A DNA stretch of 64,000 nucleotides from Cunninghamia lanceolata (GCA_027924645.1 BSBN01000445.1:8229001-8293000); one strand, 5' to 3'; shown: positions 12,684-23,682, numbered from the stretch's first letter. Numbers and translations: made by a program. Notes: generated by a model from the letters alone, not told the origin.

Positions 12684-15233
12684 ATGACGTCGAAGGAAAG
12701 ACAAGCAAGGATCCGCATGGATGCTAAAGGCAAAGTTCCGGAATCAAAGCTCGTTTCAAGATGGACGAACATCGGAGATATGAACATGGGCAATAGCAAT
12801 CTAGAGGATATCAAGTCTGTGCTTCAGGAACCCACTGGAGGTAGTCTTGCTAGAGCCATCGTGAGGAGTGGAGCTATTGAAGCTGCTTGTTTTCCGCCGG
12901 TTCTACCTTGTCAAGAAATGATCATAGAATGTGTTAAGAAGTATGACAAGGATACGAGGCAAATTGTGGCCAAAAATGGAACAGTGCTAGCTTACTTTAA
13001 AAAAGAGGCAATTGAAGACACCTTCAACATTCCAACTAAAGACAGGATGATCGGCATTTCTATACACCAGGGTCAACAAGAATATGATGCTGATTCAAAG
13101 AAGAGGTTGCAAGAGATGAAGAGGGATTGGATGGCAAATCCATCCATGAAGTTTAATACAAATAACCCTCCACAGTTTCATAAATCCGACTTTCATCCGG
13201 AGATTGGATACTTGATCATGTTCCTCAACAGAGTAACAGGGATGCCACAGTCAGCAACCTTTCAGTCATGGATGTATTCTTTCATCAAGCTGGTTCTCAA
13301 AGGAAAGATGATCGATTGGGCCGGACTCATCAGTCAAAGCATACATGAACAGCTCATCAACTTTTCAAGTACTAAGTCATTCCATATGAGTTCTTATATA
13401 GTATATCTTCTAGCAAGGAATGAAGTTTATCCAAGTTTGACTAGAAAAGGAGAAGTTGGAATTGGACCAAATAAGTACTTATCGCATCAATGTTATCCTC
13501 AGTTACACCTCAAGAACATCAATCACTATACGAGATTCAATGATGCATTCTCTATGTTCATATTGAAGAGATTAAGAGGAGAGTTCCACAAAAGATTATC
13601 AAATGCAGCAAGAGAATTCATTGGAACATATGGACATTGGTATACTCAGCATGAAAGATATACATACATAAGGATCCAGGGTTTCACATCTTATCCATAC
13701 AGGTTACCAAGATATCCAACCAACAGGATGGTGATGTTGGAAGTCTCAAGACAACTCCTGGAACTCATCAGGCTGCAAAAGTTGAAGAAGAAAGGAGGGA
13801 TCCAGTTTCCACTTGTTCTTGGACAAAATCTTGAGTGTCCATCATTAGCAGCCGCTGAATATTCTGAAACGGAGCTTCAGGCATATTATTTACAAACTCA
13901 TGGCACCAAAAGGCTTAATTTTGATCCTTTCAAAGTTTGTTGGAAATACAACAGAGAGTACAAGCATGTCATGCAGTTAGAAAATCACTGGGCAAATGTA
14001 AAAGATGAAGATGATCTTCGAACACTCCAGTGCTCAAGACTTACATGGGATCTAGTAAGAGCATCCAAGGTATTTCGAATACCGGATCAGTTCATAGAGG
14101 GTGATACTATGTTGATAGATGAATTGGAAAAGATAAAGGATTTGCCCTATACAGTTGATTGGTCAAGGAGGGATGTATCTGAAGAAGAACTAATGGAGCC
14201 AGTCCTAGCTATGACGCAAGGATGTATAACTCAGTTGCTACAAGAAATGAATGAGGAAGGGCAGGTTCTTACATATGATAAAATGGATGAAGAAGGGTCA
14301 CGACAGCATAGTGCACATAGTGGACTCCAGCACAGTGGAAGTGATCAAGGCGACAATCAAGCTAGGAAAAGGAAAAAACCTAGTCAAGATCAAGGAGAAT
14401 CAAGTCAAAGACCTAAGAAGAAGAATAGTCAATCTACTTCATTTAGTCTACAAGAAGGGACTTCAAATGCTCATATTCCAATACAAGAAGTTGAAGTAGT
14501 GGAAGAAACTGTGGTGATTCCATCCGAAGAGATTCATTCAAGTCCAACTGTTGAAATAGAGAAGGATGATGTTGCTGATCAAGAAATGGAAGGACAAGCA
14601 GAATCTGATGAAGATGCAGCGCGTGTACAATATAATCAAGTACAAAGACAACAAGATCTTTCTGTGTTTCCATCTTGGTTGAGGCAGAGAATTGAAAAAA
14701 GTACAATCATAGAAACATATCAGCCTACTCCGGTAGAAGAATTTCTCATGAGTGCACAGAAGAGTAATCAAAAGAAGAAAGCAATTGTCTTTTCAAAAAT
14801 CACTCAAGATCCTTCTGGAAATAGAGAAGTACATGTAGTTGTTCCTAGAGTTGAGAAAGATCTAGAAGACATGGCACCTGAAGATTACAATGTGACTACT
14901 ATTGATATGGGTCCAATCACAGGAGAACAAATAGAGGAGGAACTCCAGGAATCAGTAAACAGTGTAAAAATCATGCTAAAACAGGAAAGAGAAGCTAAGC
15001 AAAAGGTAGAGCAAGACTTCAATACATTAAAGCAATACATCCAACAAGTCATGCAACCCATCCAGCAAAAGGAAGCCACTCCAATACCTCCGTCCATTCT
15101 TTCACAAGAGACAGTATCTCAAGTTGAAGGTATGAGAACTTCATTTCAGCTAATGAAGGGGTGGATAGAAAAGACAGAGGAGAAAGCATACATTTATCTT
15201 GAAGAGATTGTGCAAGTTTATGATAGTCATTAA
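12684..15233 (+). CDS. E3 protein, large unrecognised protein with C-terminal coiled coil
   Basis: 849 codons from ATG 12684. Residues 60-400 form a compact region homologous to the left-edge protein (1-1453). It carries WAGLISQSIHEQL (about 212), FHMSSYIVYLLA (about 233) and YIRIQGF...LPRYPT (about 328). Residues 540-610 are a charged Q/S/K-rich linker with KRKK and RPKKK clusters that could act as nuclear localisation signals. An acidic stretch follows. From about 745 a heptad-like, Q/E/K-rich segment looks like a coiled coil. There are no RT, integrase, protease, nuclease or zinc-finger motifs. The frame ends early through a one-base shift, and similar sequence continues in the next frame to 15747. 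Possible roles are a gag-like or DNA/RNA-binding protein acting on the flanking motif arrays (inference only). Confidence 0.85.
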   Translation: MTSKERQARIRMDAKGKVPESKLVSRWTNIGDMNMGNSNLEDIKSVLQEPTGGSLARAIVRSGAIEAACFPPVLPCQEMIIECVKKYDKDTRQIVAKNGTVLAYFKKEAIEDTFNIPTKDRMIGISIHQGQQEYDADSKKRLQEMKRDWMANPSMKFNTNNPPQFHKSDFHPEIGYLIMFLNRVTGMPQSATFQSWMYSFIKLVLKGKMIDWAGLISQSIHEQLINFSSTKSFHMSSYIVYLLARNEVYPSLTRKGEVGIGPNKYLSHQCYPQLHLKNINHYTRFNDAFSMFILKRLRGEFHKRLSNAAREFIGTYGHWYTQHERYTYIRIQGFTSYPYRLPRYPTNRMVMLEVSRQLLELIRLQKLKKKGGIQFPLVLGQNLECPSLAAAEYSETELQAYYLQTHGTKRLNFDPFKVCWKYNREYKHVMQLENHWANVKDEDDLRTLQCSRLTWDLVRASKVFRIPDQFIEGDTMLIDELEKIKDLPYTVDWSRRDVSEEELMEPVLAMTQGCITQLLQEMNEEGQVLTYDKMDEEGSRQHSAHSGLQHSGSDQGDNQARKRKKPSQDQGESSQRPKKKNSQSTSFSLQEGTSNAHIPIQEVEVVEETVVIPSEEIHSSPTVEIEKDDVADQEMEGQAESDEDAARVQYNQVQRQQDLSVFPSWLRQRIEKSTIIETYQPTPVEEFLMSAQKSNQKKKAIVFSKITQDPSGNREVHVVVPRVEKDLEDMAPEDYNVTTIDMGPITGEQIEEELQESVNSVKIMLKQEREAKQKVEQDFNTLKQYIQQVMQPIQQKEATPIPPSILSQETVSQVEGMRTSFQLMKGWIEKTEEKAYIYLEEIVQVYDSH

Positions 15234-15747
15234 CCTCAAGGATAGAGTTCAATCTCTACTAAAGACATGTGCTGAGTTTAAGCCTATCAAGGAGCAATAC
15301 ATGCCACATCTCAAGACTCTGATGGAAACTCCGATAGAAGATCTAGTTCAAAATAAGGTGGTTGATCAAAATACTCCACATGACTTCACCACTTGGTATT
15401 TCTCCTTTCACAACAAGGGGCAGCTGATTGATAAAATTGAGGTGGATATGTCTAGAATAAGAAGTGTTCTTCTAAGAACACAAAATCATGTGCACACTTC
15501 GTTGACCTCAATATGCAATCCATATGGGGAGATCACTCTTGAAAACATGAAGCAACAAGTCAAGGCATTCTACTTTCAGAAGGACGAGATTGATGAGGGA
15601 CGGCTGGATAACATATTCACACTTGCATTCCATCTTGAAGAAAACAAATCTTGGATAGCTGACTGGGAGAAGACACTTGGCATCTATGAGTCAGATGTGA
15701 CAACTGCAGAAGGATCCATTAATGCTGCGACAAGTGTACTATTGTGA
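15234..15747 (+). pseudogene. C-terminal continuation of the E3 protein in the +1 frame
   Basis: The frame open at 15199-15747 continues the E3 protein: helical, charged sequence with no motif I recognise, ending in TGA at 15745-15747. The shift lies between about 15199 and 15233, where both frames overlap. A single-base indel explains it, and a programmed +1 shift cannot be excluded. With this part the protein would be about 1,020 residues. The stop codon falls inside the TATTGTGACC block that resembles the element's own start at 10219. Confidence 0.75.
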
Positions 15748-15779
15748 CCTAATCACACATCACCCCATTGCAAATGGGG
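15740..15779 (+). repeat. E3 hairpin 2 and LTR-start-like block
   Basis: TATTGTGACC here matches TGTTGTGACC at 10219. The stem CCCCATT-GCA-AATGGGG (15763-15779) matches hairpin 1 except at one base pair (C-G for T-A) and one loop base. ACCCC and a run of T follow, as at 10260. Likely the start of the 3' LTR. Confidence 0.85.
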
Positions 15780-16244
15780 ACCCCTTTTTTTTTTTGAGCT
15801 CTGATACTTTGCATTTAGTTTTGGATGATGTCTTAGGTTCGTTTCCTCTGCCAATCCAATAATAAGTCTCTCTCCTAGAAGGTTTTGCTTTATAACTGGA
15901 GGTCTCATCTGGAACATGAACTTGTAGTGATGAAGACTCTTGATCAAATTCCATCCAAGTAATGAACACTGAGATCAATCCTGATGTATGTTTGAGAACC
16001 TGAAAATGACTAAGTCTGGTAGCCTGAAATCCTGAAATCCTGAAAATTTGACTAAGTCTGAAATCTGGTGGATCCTCCAAATTCTAGATTTTGCATGTTA
16101 AATCCGGTGGATTCGAGACCTATCTCAAACATCCTGAAAGGTATATTGAAAAATATTTAAAGTATAAGTTTTTCAGGGTCTCTCAGGGTAAAGGTATATT
16201 AAAAAATATATTTAAGTATAAGTTCTCCAGAGGATCCAAAATCC
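15780..16244 (+). other. Spacer after hairpin 2
   Basis: T-run, then sequence with short direct repeats of CTGAAATCCTGAAAAT and GGTATATT(A/G)AAAAATAT around 16000-16215. No gene seen. Confidence 0.5.
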
Positions 16245-17995
16245 TTGACCAGTGCGCCAAGGCATAAGAGTGGTGCAAAATCTTGATGAAATGCGCTTTT
16301 AATCAGAGAACAAAATGTGGAACCATTGCGCCAGAACCAATGCGCCTCATTTAATGCGCCATTCAAAGAAGAGGTGTAGATTGAGGTTCTAGGTGAGTTT
16401 TAAGATAAGCGCAAAATGATGATCTCTTGCGCCTAGACCAATGCGCCATTGAGATGAAGAGAGATTAATATCTAGCACCAATGCGCCACTTGTGGGGAAG
16501 TTTGATCCAACATCAGATGATCATTCAAACAAGGATCCAAAACCTCTAAGCAATGCGCCCAAACCAAAGCACCATTTTAGAAGGTAAAGTGAGGCAAAAA
16601 GTTAAATTTCAAGAGGAGATCAAAATAGGCATCCAATGCGCCCAAGGGAAAGATGATTGGTTTCAAGTTTTAAGATTATCTTTCATCCGGAGCTCAAGTC
16701 TCTTATCCAATGTGCCAGCGTCTTCAAGGAATGAACGATGTTGGGTTCACAACAAGTTTCAACTAAATAACAAACTTCCAATCTGCTGCGCCAAAGTCAA
16801 AAGGGGATAGATTCAAGTGACTTTCAAAGAAGAAGACATCTTGTTAAGAGGCAGTTTTTAGATCAAGATCCAAAAGTCTGAACCAATGCGCCCTCAAGAT
16901 GAAGGGTTGATTTGATTGCCAAAGTGCCTTTCATCCGGAGCTCAAGACCTTCATCCAATGCGCCCAAAGCAAGAGGATTAAAAGTGGTTATCTGATGCAC
17001 CACCCAAGTAAAAGGTAGAAAAGCATTTCAAGAGTTTAAGAAGTAACCAAAAGTGTCATCACTTTGTAAAGGAAGTCAGAATTAAGTTCAAGAAGATTTG
17101 ATATTGCCATCTGCTGCGCCAGCTTAAGGAAGATAAATTCAAGTTTGTAAGGAGTATTCTAAGCAGAGATTAACATCCTCATCCATTGAACCTAGATCAG
17201 GGAGTGATAAATAGTGATTTGAAAGCTGAAATTCTAACCAGAAGATGCAATCTTGATCCTATACGCCACCTCATGGAAAGAAGTTTTAATTCAAACCAGA
17301 CCTCAAAAATCAAATCCAAGGCACCCATTTAAGGGAGTTCTAAGAGAAATCCAAATGCTTATCCAATGCGCTAGCCTTAAAAGATTTCAAAGGTCTGATC
17401 CAATGCGCTCTTATTATCTTGAGGAGGGCAGATTGCAAGTTCTTAACATTCATCTTACCGGAGCTAAGAAGTCTCAACTACTGCGCCCCTTCAAGGATGG
17501 GAATGGATGTTGCTTGAAATCAAGTTTTAAACCCTTTTAAGAAGTTCCTAAAGTCTTGAACTGATGCGACATCAATGAGGAGTTCTATTTTAAAGGGAGA
17601 AAGCTCAATAATATCTATCTAATATGCTAATCCCTAGAGGATTTAGAAAAGCTATCTAATGCGCTCAAATCAAGAGACATCAAAATGTTCAACCAGTGCA
17701 CCTACCTCATCCAGAAATGAACAATGAAGTTTAAAAGGAAAACAAGTTTTAAGAGGATCTAAAAATCCTATCTGCTGCGACAAAGAAGGATAAGGTAAGT
17801 TCTTGAAAATATGTGGCAAGAGGATTCCAAATCCTTATCTAATGCGCCATTTAGGAGGGTAAATTCAAGTGAGTTTGAAGATATCTTAAAGGAGAACACA
17901 AGGCATCCATCTAGAGCGCCACTATTAAGAAGAAACTCAAACTTCTACTGTTGCGCCAAGAGTAAGGAGCTTTTAGATATCCATATCTGCTGTGC
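16245..17995 (+). repeat. Right ATGCGCC motif array of E3
   Basis: About 22 motif copies by eye (ATGCGCC, CTGCGCC, TTGCGCC), 15-150 bp apart, again with GATCCAAAA and TTCATCCGGAGCTCAAG filler words. Modules are shared with the left array but reshuffled. Short open frames here are incidental. Confidence 0.88.
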
Positions 17996-18119
17996 CAAAC
18001 CTTTAAAGACAAATTTTCAAGTTTCTGATCTGCTGTACCAGGAAGGAGGAGTTCAAGAGTTTAAAGGAAGATTCAAAGACTCCATTCAGTGCTCTACTTT
18101 CTATATTGCTTTCATGTTT

Positions 18120-19180
18120 TGATCTTCTTTAGAGTTTAAGCAAATGATTCTTATGTGTTATGAAATGAAGTTATAAAGTCAAAGGATTGATGTTGTTTCT
18201 TTCTTTATGTTGCAGCAATAAGGATGGAGCTGAGGAATCATCTAAGGAACAAGTGATTGGAACCTTCGATAAGCAAGGAATGAGAAAAGGAGAAGGCATC
18301 ATGTAGCTTCTTTAAGAAGTCATTTCAAAGATATCCTATTGGATCACTTCAAGATCAACATGCTTCATCAATTGCATCATGTTCAAAAGACAAGGTTTTC
18401 ATACACACTACTTCAAGTTCTTTCAAGCTTCAAGATCAGCATGTAGCTGCTCTAAAGGAACTTCATCTTCATCAATATCAAGCATCCCAAAGACATCTAT
18501 AGAGTTTCAAGTTCCTCCGTTGCTCTTAATTTTTCAAGCCTCCTTGGGAAGTCAGCTACTCCATATATAAGGAAGATGTCATCAATTTATACATTTCGAA
18601 GGATCATTTCAAGATCATTAACAAGGAAGCATTTCATCATCTACATCAAGTTCAAGGATACTAGCAAGTACACTGCTTCACTATCAATGGCATCATGTTA
18701 AGATCATCAAGTTGGAACACTCCATCATCTAACGTTCCAAGGCATTCATCCATTTAACTTCAAGACTCTTTGATCTTCAAGTCCAAGAGAGATCTCCTAC
18801 TCCGATTCATGAACGAAGCATCATCATCTACAAGTTGAGAATGAGACATCATCATATACAATACTCCACTCTTCATGAAGAAGCATCAAGGAAGATCATC
18901 AACCTAACTACAAGAAGAAGAAGCATTACAAAAGTTAAACCAAATGAGCAACATCTATCATACATCCAGTTTACAAGAAGATGAACAAGGCAAGATCACA
19001 AGTTATATTCCCAAACATACAAGTTCAAAGCAATCACATCGAAGACATCACATAGATGATGCAATTTGGGAATAAGCTAAGGTGGCACCTACGTGGCCAA
19101 CACTCGTCATCAAACCAATCACAAGTCGCCACATCATTTGACAAGCAAGAAGACAGAGAGGACGCCTACGTGGAAGATGC
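18120..19180 (+). other. ATCATC/CAAG-rich stretch of E3
   Basis: Purine/CATC-rich low-complexity sequence with many CATCATC, CAAGATCATC and AAGTTCAAG words. TTTCTTTATGTTGCAG at about 18210-18225 resembles a splice acceptor. No gene is convincing. This would be the middle of a 5.5-kb 3' LTR if that reading is right. Confidence 0.45.
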
Positions 19181-19181
19181 T

Positions 19182-21222
19182 CCAAAGATTCCATCTTATC
19201 TTATCTTCTTGGAAAGCGTGCCTTCATTGCCTCTCTCATATACTAAAAAAAGCAAATTGTTGTAACTACCTACTGAGGTGGCATGATTTGAGCCCTTGGC
19301 TACATGAAATGATCTTAGCCATTCATTCTAACTCTGGACCACTATATAAAGGCCTTGTTACCTCATTTGCAAATCATTAGAAAGTAGTTCAGTTTGTAGG
19401 GTAGTAGAGTACAATAGAAGAGACTCTCAAAATTCTCTGAGAGTGCTTGAAGTTCTTGTAAATATTTCTCAAGATTAATGCAAAAACATTGGAGCTTGTT
19501 TGGTATTAAGTGTTGTCTTGTGGAATCACATGGTTTCTTGTACTTTGATGAAATGGAGAGATGTTTCAAAGTAGATAGAAGTAGATTAGCAGCTCTTTGA
19601 TGTAATGTATGTTTGTATTGGATAGTGATCAACTCCTAGCTCATGCTTTTAACATTTATCGCTGATGAAGTGTTGTGTAAAGCTAGTCTGAGCCTCATTT
19701 GCTTAAGTTCAATTGTGGAAGCTTGTTTGAGCTGCGCCATCCGATGGGTGCTTGTATAAGCCTTCATGATTTGAAAACCATTTGCGTACCTTAGGAGATT
19801 GCACCAACTTCATGTAGTTGTAGGCATCCTTGGCGAAGTGGGGTTAGGTTAATTAAGGAGTTTGTCTATTCGTACATCATCATTGCTTCATTGACCTTAG
19901 ATTAGCTTTTCTGAACCCTAATCTTTTGATTTTCTTTATCATTGATACATCATTCACACTGAAGGAGGAATAAGCTAAATGAAGTATGAAGAAGTCTAAT
20001 GTAAGTCCCTTTGTGATTATCAGCAAGATCACATGTAATCACTGAGTTTATCCACCATAAGTCATAACAAAAAGGAACCTTGGAGTTACTTCACTGGATC
20101 ACATAGTTCAGCCTTTGAAGAGCTTTATTCAAGAGAGAGTGAGATACTCTATTGTTGACCTATCTAAAAACAATCATCAACATGTACCAATGAGAGATGT
20201 TGCTCAAATTGTGTCCAGATTCATTGCACTTCATAGTACTACTATGTGAAAAGGATATGATGTGGCATCCTTATCTTCTTGGGAAACGTGCCTTTGTTCC
20301 CTCTTTGTATACTAAAAATAGAAGTTTGTTGTAACCACCTGCTTAGGTGGCATCATCTAGTCCATTGGCTTTGCCAATCGATCTTGACCCTTCATACATT
20401 CTTGAGGTCTATATAAGGGCTCCTTTTGCTCTCATTTGTAAGATGGAAGACTCTGAAAATTGTTGCAAGAGCTCTCTGAAATAATATAAGACTCATTGTT
20501 TGGTGATTCTATATATGTTTCTAAGTGTTGCATGGTTTCTGATTCCTTCAAGCGAATGTTAAATTAGATTAAGTTTTCTTTCAAGTGTTATGTTAGTTGG
20601 TGGAAGGTTTTATTATTGTTTGTGGTGAAATCTTTATGTTCACACCATTTGTAGTTTGTGGCTTGCAAATTGCAGTGTATGGTTGGCCTGAACAAAATTG
20701 AGCTTAACTTTGATCTTTATGTTTGTTGAATCCTCATGAGCATAAGTGATTTGAATATCTTGTATAACCCTAAAAGATAGCATCAACCTTGTGTAGTTGT
20801 TCAATCTGGCAAAGCAAGAGTTGGTTTGATTTCACTTGAGCAGTAATCATCCCTTACATCTAGGATTAGATTAGTTTTACTAAACCTTTCATCTTTTGTT
20901 CTTTTTTATCAATCTGGTTAGAATTTAGGATCAAGTACTTCATTGCCATATCTTACGTCATAGGTTGTAGTATTTAGATATTCTGGATGTTTGCCTCTGT
21001 TATTGAAACAACGAGTTGTTTGAACAATTGTGTAAGTCCCTTTGTGTGTATCAGCAAAATCATACTAAGTCATTGAGCTATCCATCACGAACATAAGAAA
21101 AGGAACCTTGGAGTCATCTCGTTTGATCACTTTGTTTAGCATTCGAGAGGCTTTGATCAAGAGAGAGTTGGATACTCCGTGTCTTACTCTATTGTTGACT
21201 TGTCGAAAAACAATCATCAACA
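19182..21222 (+). repeat. Two diverged tandem copies of an LTR-end module
   Basis: Copy 1 (19182-20182) and copy 2 (20263-21222) share a start TTATCTTCTTGG(A/G)AA(A/G)CGTGCC, a (G/T)AGGTGGCAT block, a TATA box (TATATAAAGG at 19342, TATATAAGGG at 20411) and the same terminus ending CAATCATCAACA. Only the second ends at the element boundary. By eye they are roughly 70-75% alike. Confidence 0.8.
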
Positions 21223-22700
21223 GGTTGCAAATGGGTGTTCAAGAAAAAGATTAGTTCAGATGGAGGTATTAAGAAGTACAAAGCATGGTTGGTTGCAAAA
21301 GGTTACTCTCAGGGTGAGGGTGTTGATTACGGTGAGATATTTTCTCCTGTTGTAAAAATGACGTCCATTAGATTCTTGTTTTCTATTGTTGTTGCTTATA
21401 ATCTAGAGATTGAGCAAATGCATGTGAAAATGGCATTCCTTCATGGTGATTTGAACGAGGATATTTATATGACACGGCTAAAGCACTAAATGGTGAAAGG
21501 TAAAAGTAATTTGGTTTGTAAATTGAACAAATCTTTGTATGGCCTCAAACAAAGTCCTAGGATGTGGTACCAGAAATTTGATACATATGTGTTGAGTTTG
21601 GGATTTGAGCGTTCTAAATCTGATCACTGTGTTTATTATAAATCTGATGGTGATCGTTTCTTGTTTATTGCATTATATGTTGATATGTTATTTATTGGTA
21701 AAAGGAAAGAAATGATTTCAAAACTAAAGTCTCAACTTGCAGCTAAATTTGAAATGAAAGATCTTGGTGCAACTAAACACATTCTTGGGATGGAAATAAG
21801 AAAAGATAGAGTGAACAAAAAACTATGGCTTGGCCAGAATAAGTATGTCAATTCAATTTTATAGAGGTTTAACATGCAGGATTGTAGACCATTATGTGTT
21901 CCTTTTACAGTTGGAACGAAATTATCTACTTCACAATGTCCAACATCCCCGTCAGAGATGGAAGACATGAGCAGAGTGCCTTACCAGAGTGCAGTTGAAA
22001 GTTTGATGTATGCTATGGTCTGTACTAGACCAGAAATTGCCCAAGCAATGGGAGTTCTTTCCAGATATATGTCTAATCTTGGTAGAGTTCATTGGGATGC
22101 AGTTAAAAGAGTCTTCAGATATTTGCGGGGTACCTCATAGTATTCCTTGTTTTAGCATGGTAATTTGATAGGAGATATGCATTCCATTGATATTCATGGT
22201 TATGTGGATTTAGACTGGGTAGGTGATGTTGATAGTAGATGATCCACCAGTGCTTATTTGTTTACTTTATTTGGTGGTGCAATTAGTTGGATGAGTAAGC
22301 GACAGGCTATGGTTGCTTTGTCCACCACTGAAGCTGAGTATATGGCAGCTACTCATGCTTGTAAAGAAGCCATTTGGCTTAAGAGACTGTGTTCAGATAT
22401 CGGAAGAAAACAAGGTGCAGTAACAGTTTATTGTGATAGTCAGAGTGCAATCTGCCTAGCTAAGAACCCAACATTTCATGCCATGACCAAGCACATTGAT
22501 ATGCAATATCATTTTGTTAGAAATATGGTCGAGGATGACAGGGTGAAGCTAGTTAAGGTAGAGACTTTGATAATGTTGCAGATTCACTAACAAAGCTTGT
22601 GAGCACAGAGAAGTTCAGATGGTGTTCGGAGTCTATGGGTCTCCTGGCCCCTAGCAATTAAATCATGGTGTTGATACTCCCTTTGCTCTTGCAAGGTGTT
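21223..22700 (+). pseudogene. copia reverse transcriptase and RNase H
   Basis: Resumes exactly after E3 with CKWVFKKK. RT blocks are MHVKMAFLHGDL (about 21420), SLYGLKQSPRMWYQKFD (about 21535) and the catalytic region LYVDMLF, where YVDD has lost one Asp by a 3-base change. RNase H shows TEAEYMA (about 22335), CDSQSA and HIDMQYHFVR. In-frame stops follow RLKH, NSIL, LRGTS and VDSR. The enzyme would copy the element RNA into DNA, but this copy cannot. Confidence 0.92.
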
Positions 22701-22706
22701 CGTCAA

Positions 22707-22715
22707 GTGGGAGAA
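22707..22715 (+). promoter_or_regulatory. copia polypurine tract
   Basis: GTGGGAGAA immediately before the 3' LTR start TGTTAGG at 22716. Confidence 0.8.
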
Positions 22716-23677
22716 TGTTAGGAAAGGTGTCTCAACCTTGAACCTACAAAAGGTTTCTAATCTTCCCAATTTTGGTCTTTTCAAATACCCTTTATCTTGA
22801 AAAATGGTTTAGAACTTTCAAAGTTTCCAAAAGGCAATAAAAATGGTAGGGCTTACTATTTTTAATAACTCTACATTTGAGCATGGATGGACCCAGAATT
22901 TTCCCAAAAAGTGCGGAACTGCCAAGTAAACATCTTGGGTGAGTTTGGACTCAAGATCATACATGGATTGCAAAATATTAAAGTTTTCGTTTTTTGAAAC
23001 TCCTAGAAAAGTTTCGAACTCAAATTTGAGGCACTTAGAGGTCCCTAAATGCCCCCAAATTTGTTGTAACCGGCGAAGCGGGTCATAGCTTGATAGATCT
23101 CTTCACGAGCTTTCTAACGCATCAAACGGTTCGTCAATCGGACACCCGGATCAAAAGTTATGGCCTCCGGAAGTTGAGAAATGTGAAAACGTGTTGGACA
23201 CTTAAAAGAGCTGTAAACAGGAGAGTTACACATGTTGGTGTGTGATTTGGCACATCACAAGGCATCTTTGATTGGAGATAATTTGGGCGCCACTTTTGGG
23301 TGGTTTTGGCTCATAGTTTTGTAATCATCATTGACAGTTTACTGTATTGTATCTCCTATTTATCAGGAGCTTGAGATGGAGATTGTGTAAGAGTCTTATA
23401 GATGTTGAGTTGCCTCTGAATCTCTGGTTGGTTATACTCCTATGAAAGCTTGCTCTGCAAGTATATTGTAATCTTCTTGATTCCTGAATAATATATTGGG
23501 CAGCTTTGGAGTGTGGAGTTTTTCTCCCGAAAGGGTTTCCCCACGTAATTACTGTGTTGTGGTGTGATTGTTATTTGTGTTTATTTCTGTAACTGTTGTA
23601 AAGATCTGAAAAGTTCAACATATCCCTCCCCTCAAGATTAGTGTCGGAAGTTGTTCCGCTACCTTAGCTTCCTTACA
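22716..23677 (+). repeat. copia 3' LTR
   Basis: 962 bp, TGTTAGGAAAGG...TTCCTTACA. Colinear with 6530-7505 throughout. Confidence 0.93.
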
Positions 23678-23682
23678 CATAC

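Larger units (their letters stand above)
10219..21222 (+). mobile_element. E3, 11.0-kb LTR-type element with one unknown gene and flanking motif arrays
   Basis: Ends are exact: TGTTGTGACC at 10219 and ATCATCAACA at 21222, giving TGTTG/CAACA inverted tips and a perfect 5-bp duplication GGTTG, as for an LTR retrotransposon. In order it holds: hairpin 1 (10243-10259), an ATGCGCC array, the gene (12684-15747), hairpin 2 (15763-15779), a second ATGCGCC array, an ATCATC-rich stretch, and two diverged copies of an LTR-end-like module. The sequence at 15740-15785 resembles 10219-10265, so 15740-21222 could be a 5.5-kb 3' LTR. The left LTR would then lack its 3' half. No primer site, purine tract or pol gene is visible. 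It is a non-autonomous derivative of an uncertain class. Confidence 0.85.
6530..23677 (+). mobile_element. Ty1/copia retrotransposon, split by E3
   Basis: LTRs at 6530-7505 and 22716-23677 (TGTTA...CTTACA) differ by several percent by eye. The flanks are CATAT (6525-6529) and CATAC (23678-23682). The empty site ...ATTCATACAAGATTC survives in E2's other LTR near 32240, which proves the insertion. The domain order gag-protease-integrase-RT-RNaseH is that of copia. The coding region is interrupted at 10218 by the 11-kb E3 element and resumes at 21223. Confidence 0.95.

Noticed and set aside
15763..15800. Factor-independent terminator (hairpin plus T-run)
   Set aside because: Bacterial signal, while the setting is a plant nuclear retroelement. 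The T-run may still matter for Pol III, but nothing here shows a Pol III promoter.
16021..16215. Possible separate element from short direct repeats
   Set aside because: Only simple local repeats (CCTGAAATC, GGTATATT) with no termini or target duplication.
10530..17995. CRISPR-like array
   Set aside because: The repeated word is only 7-10 bases, spacing is irregular (15-150 bp), and the context is a plant retroelement.
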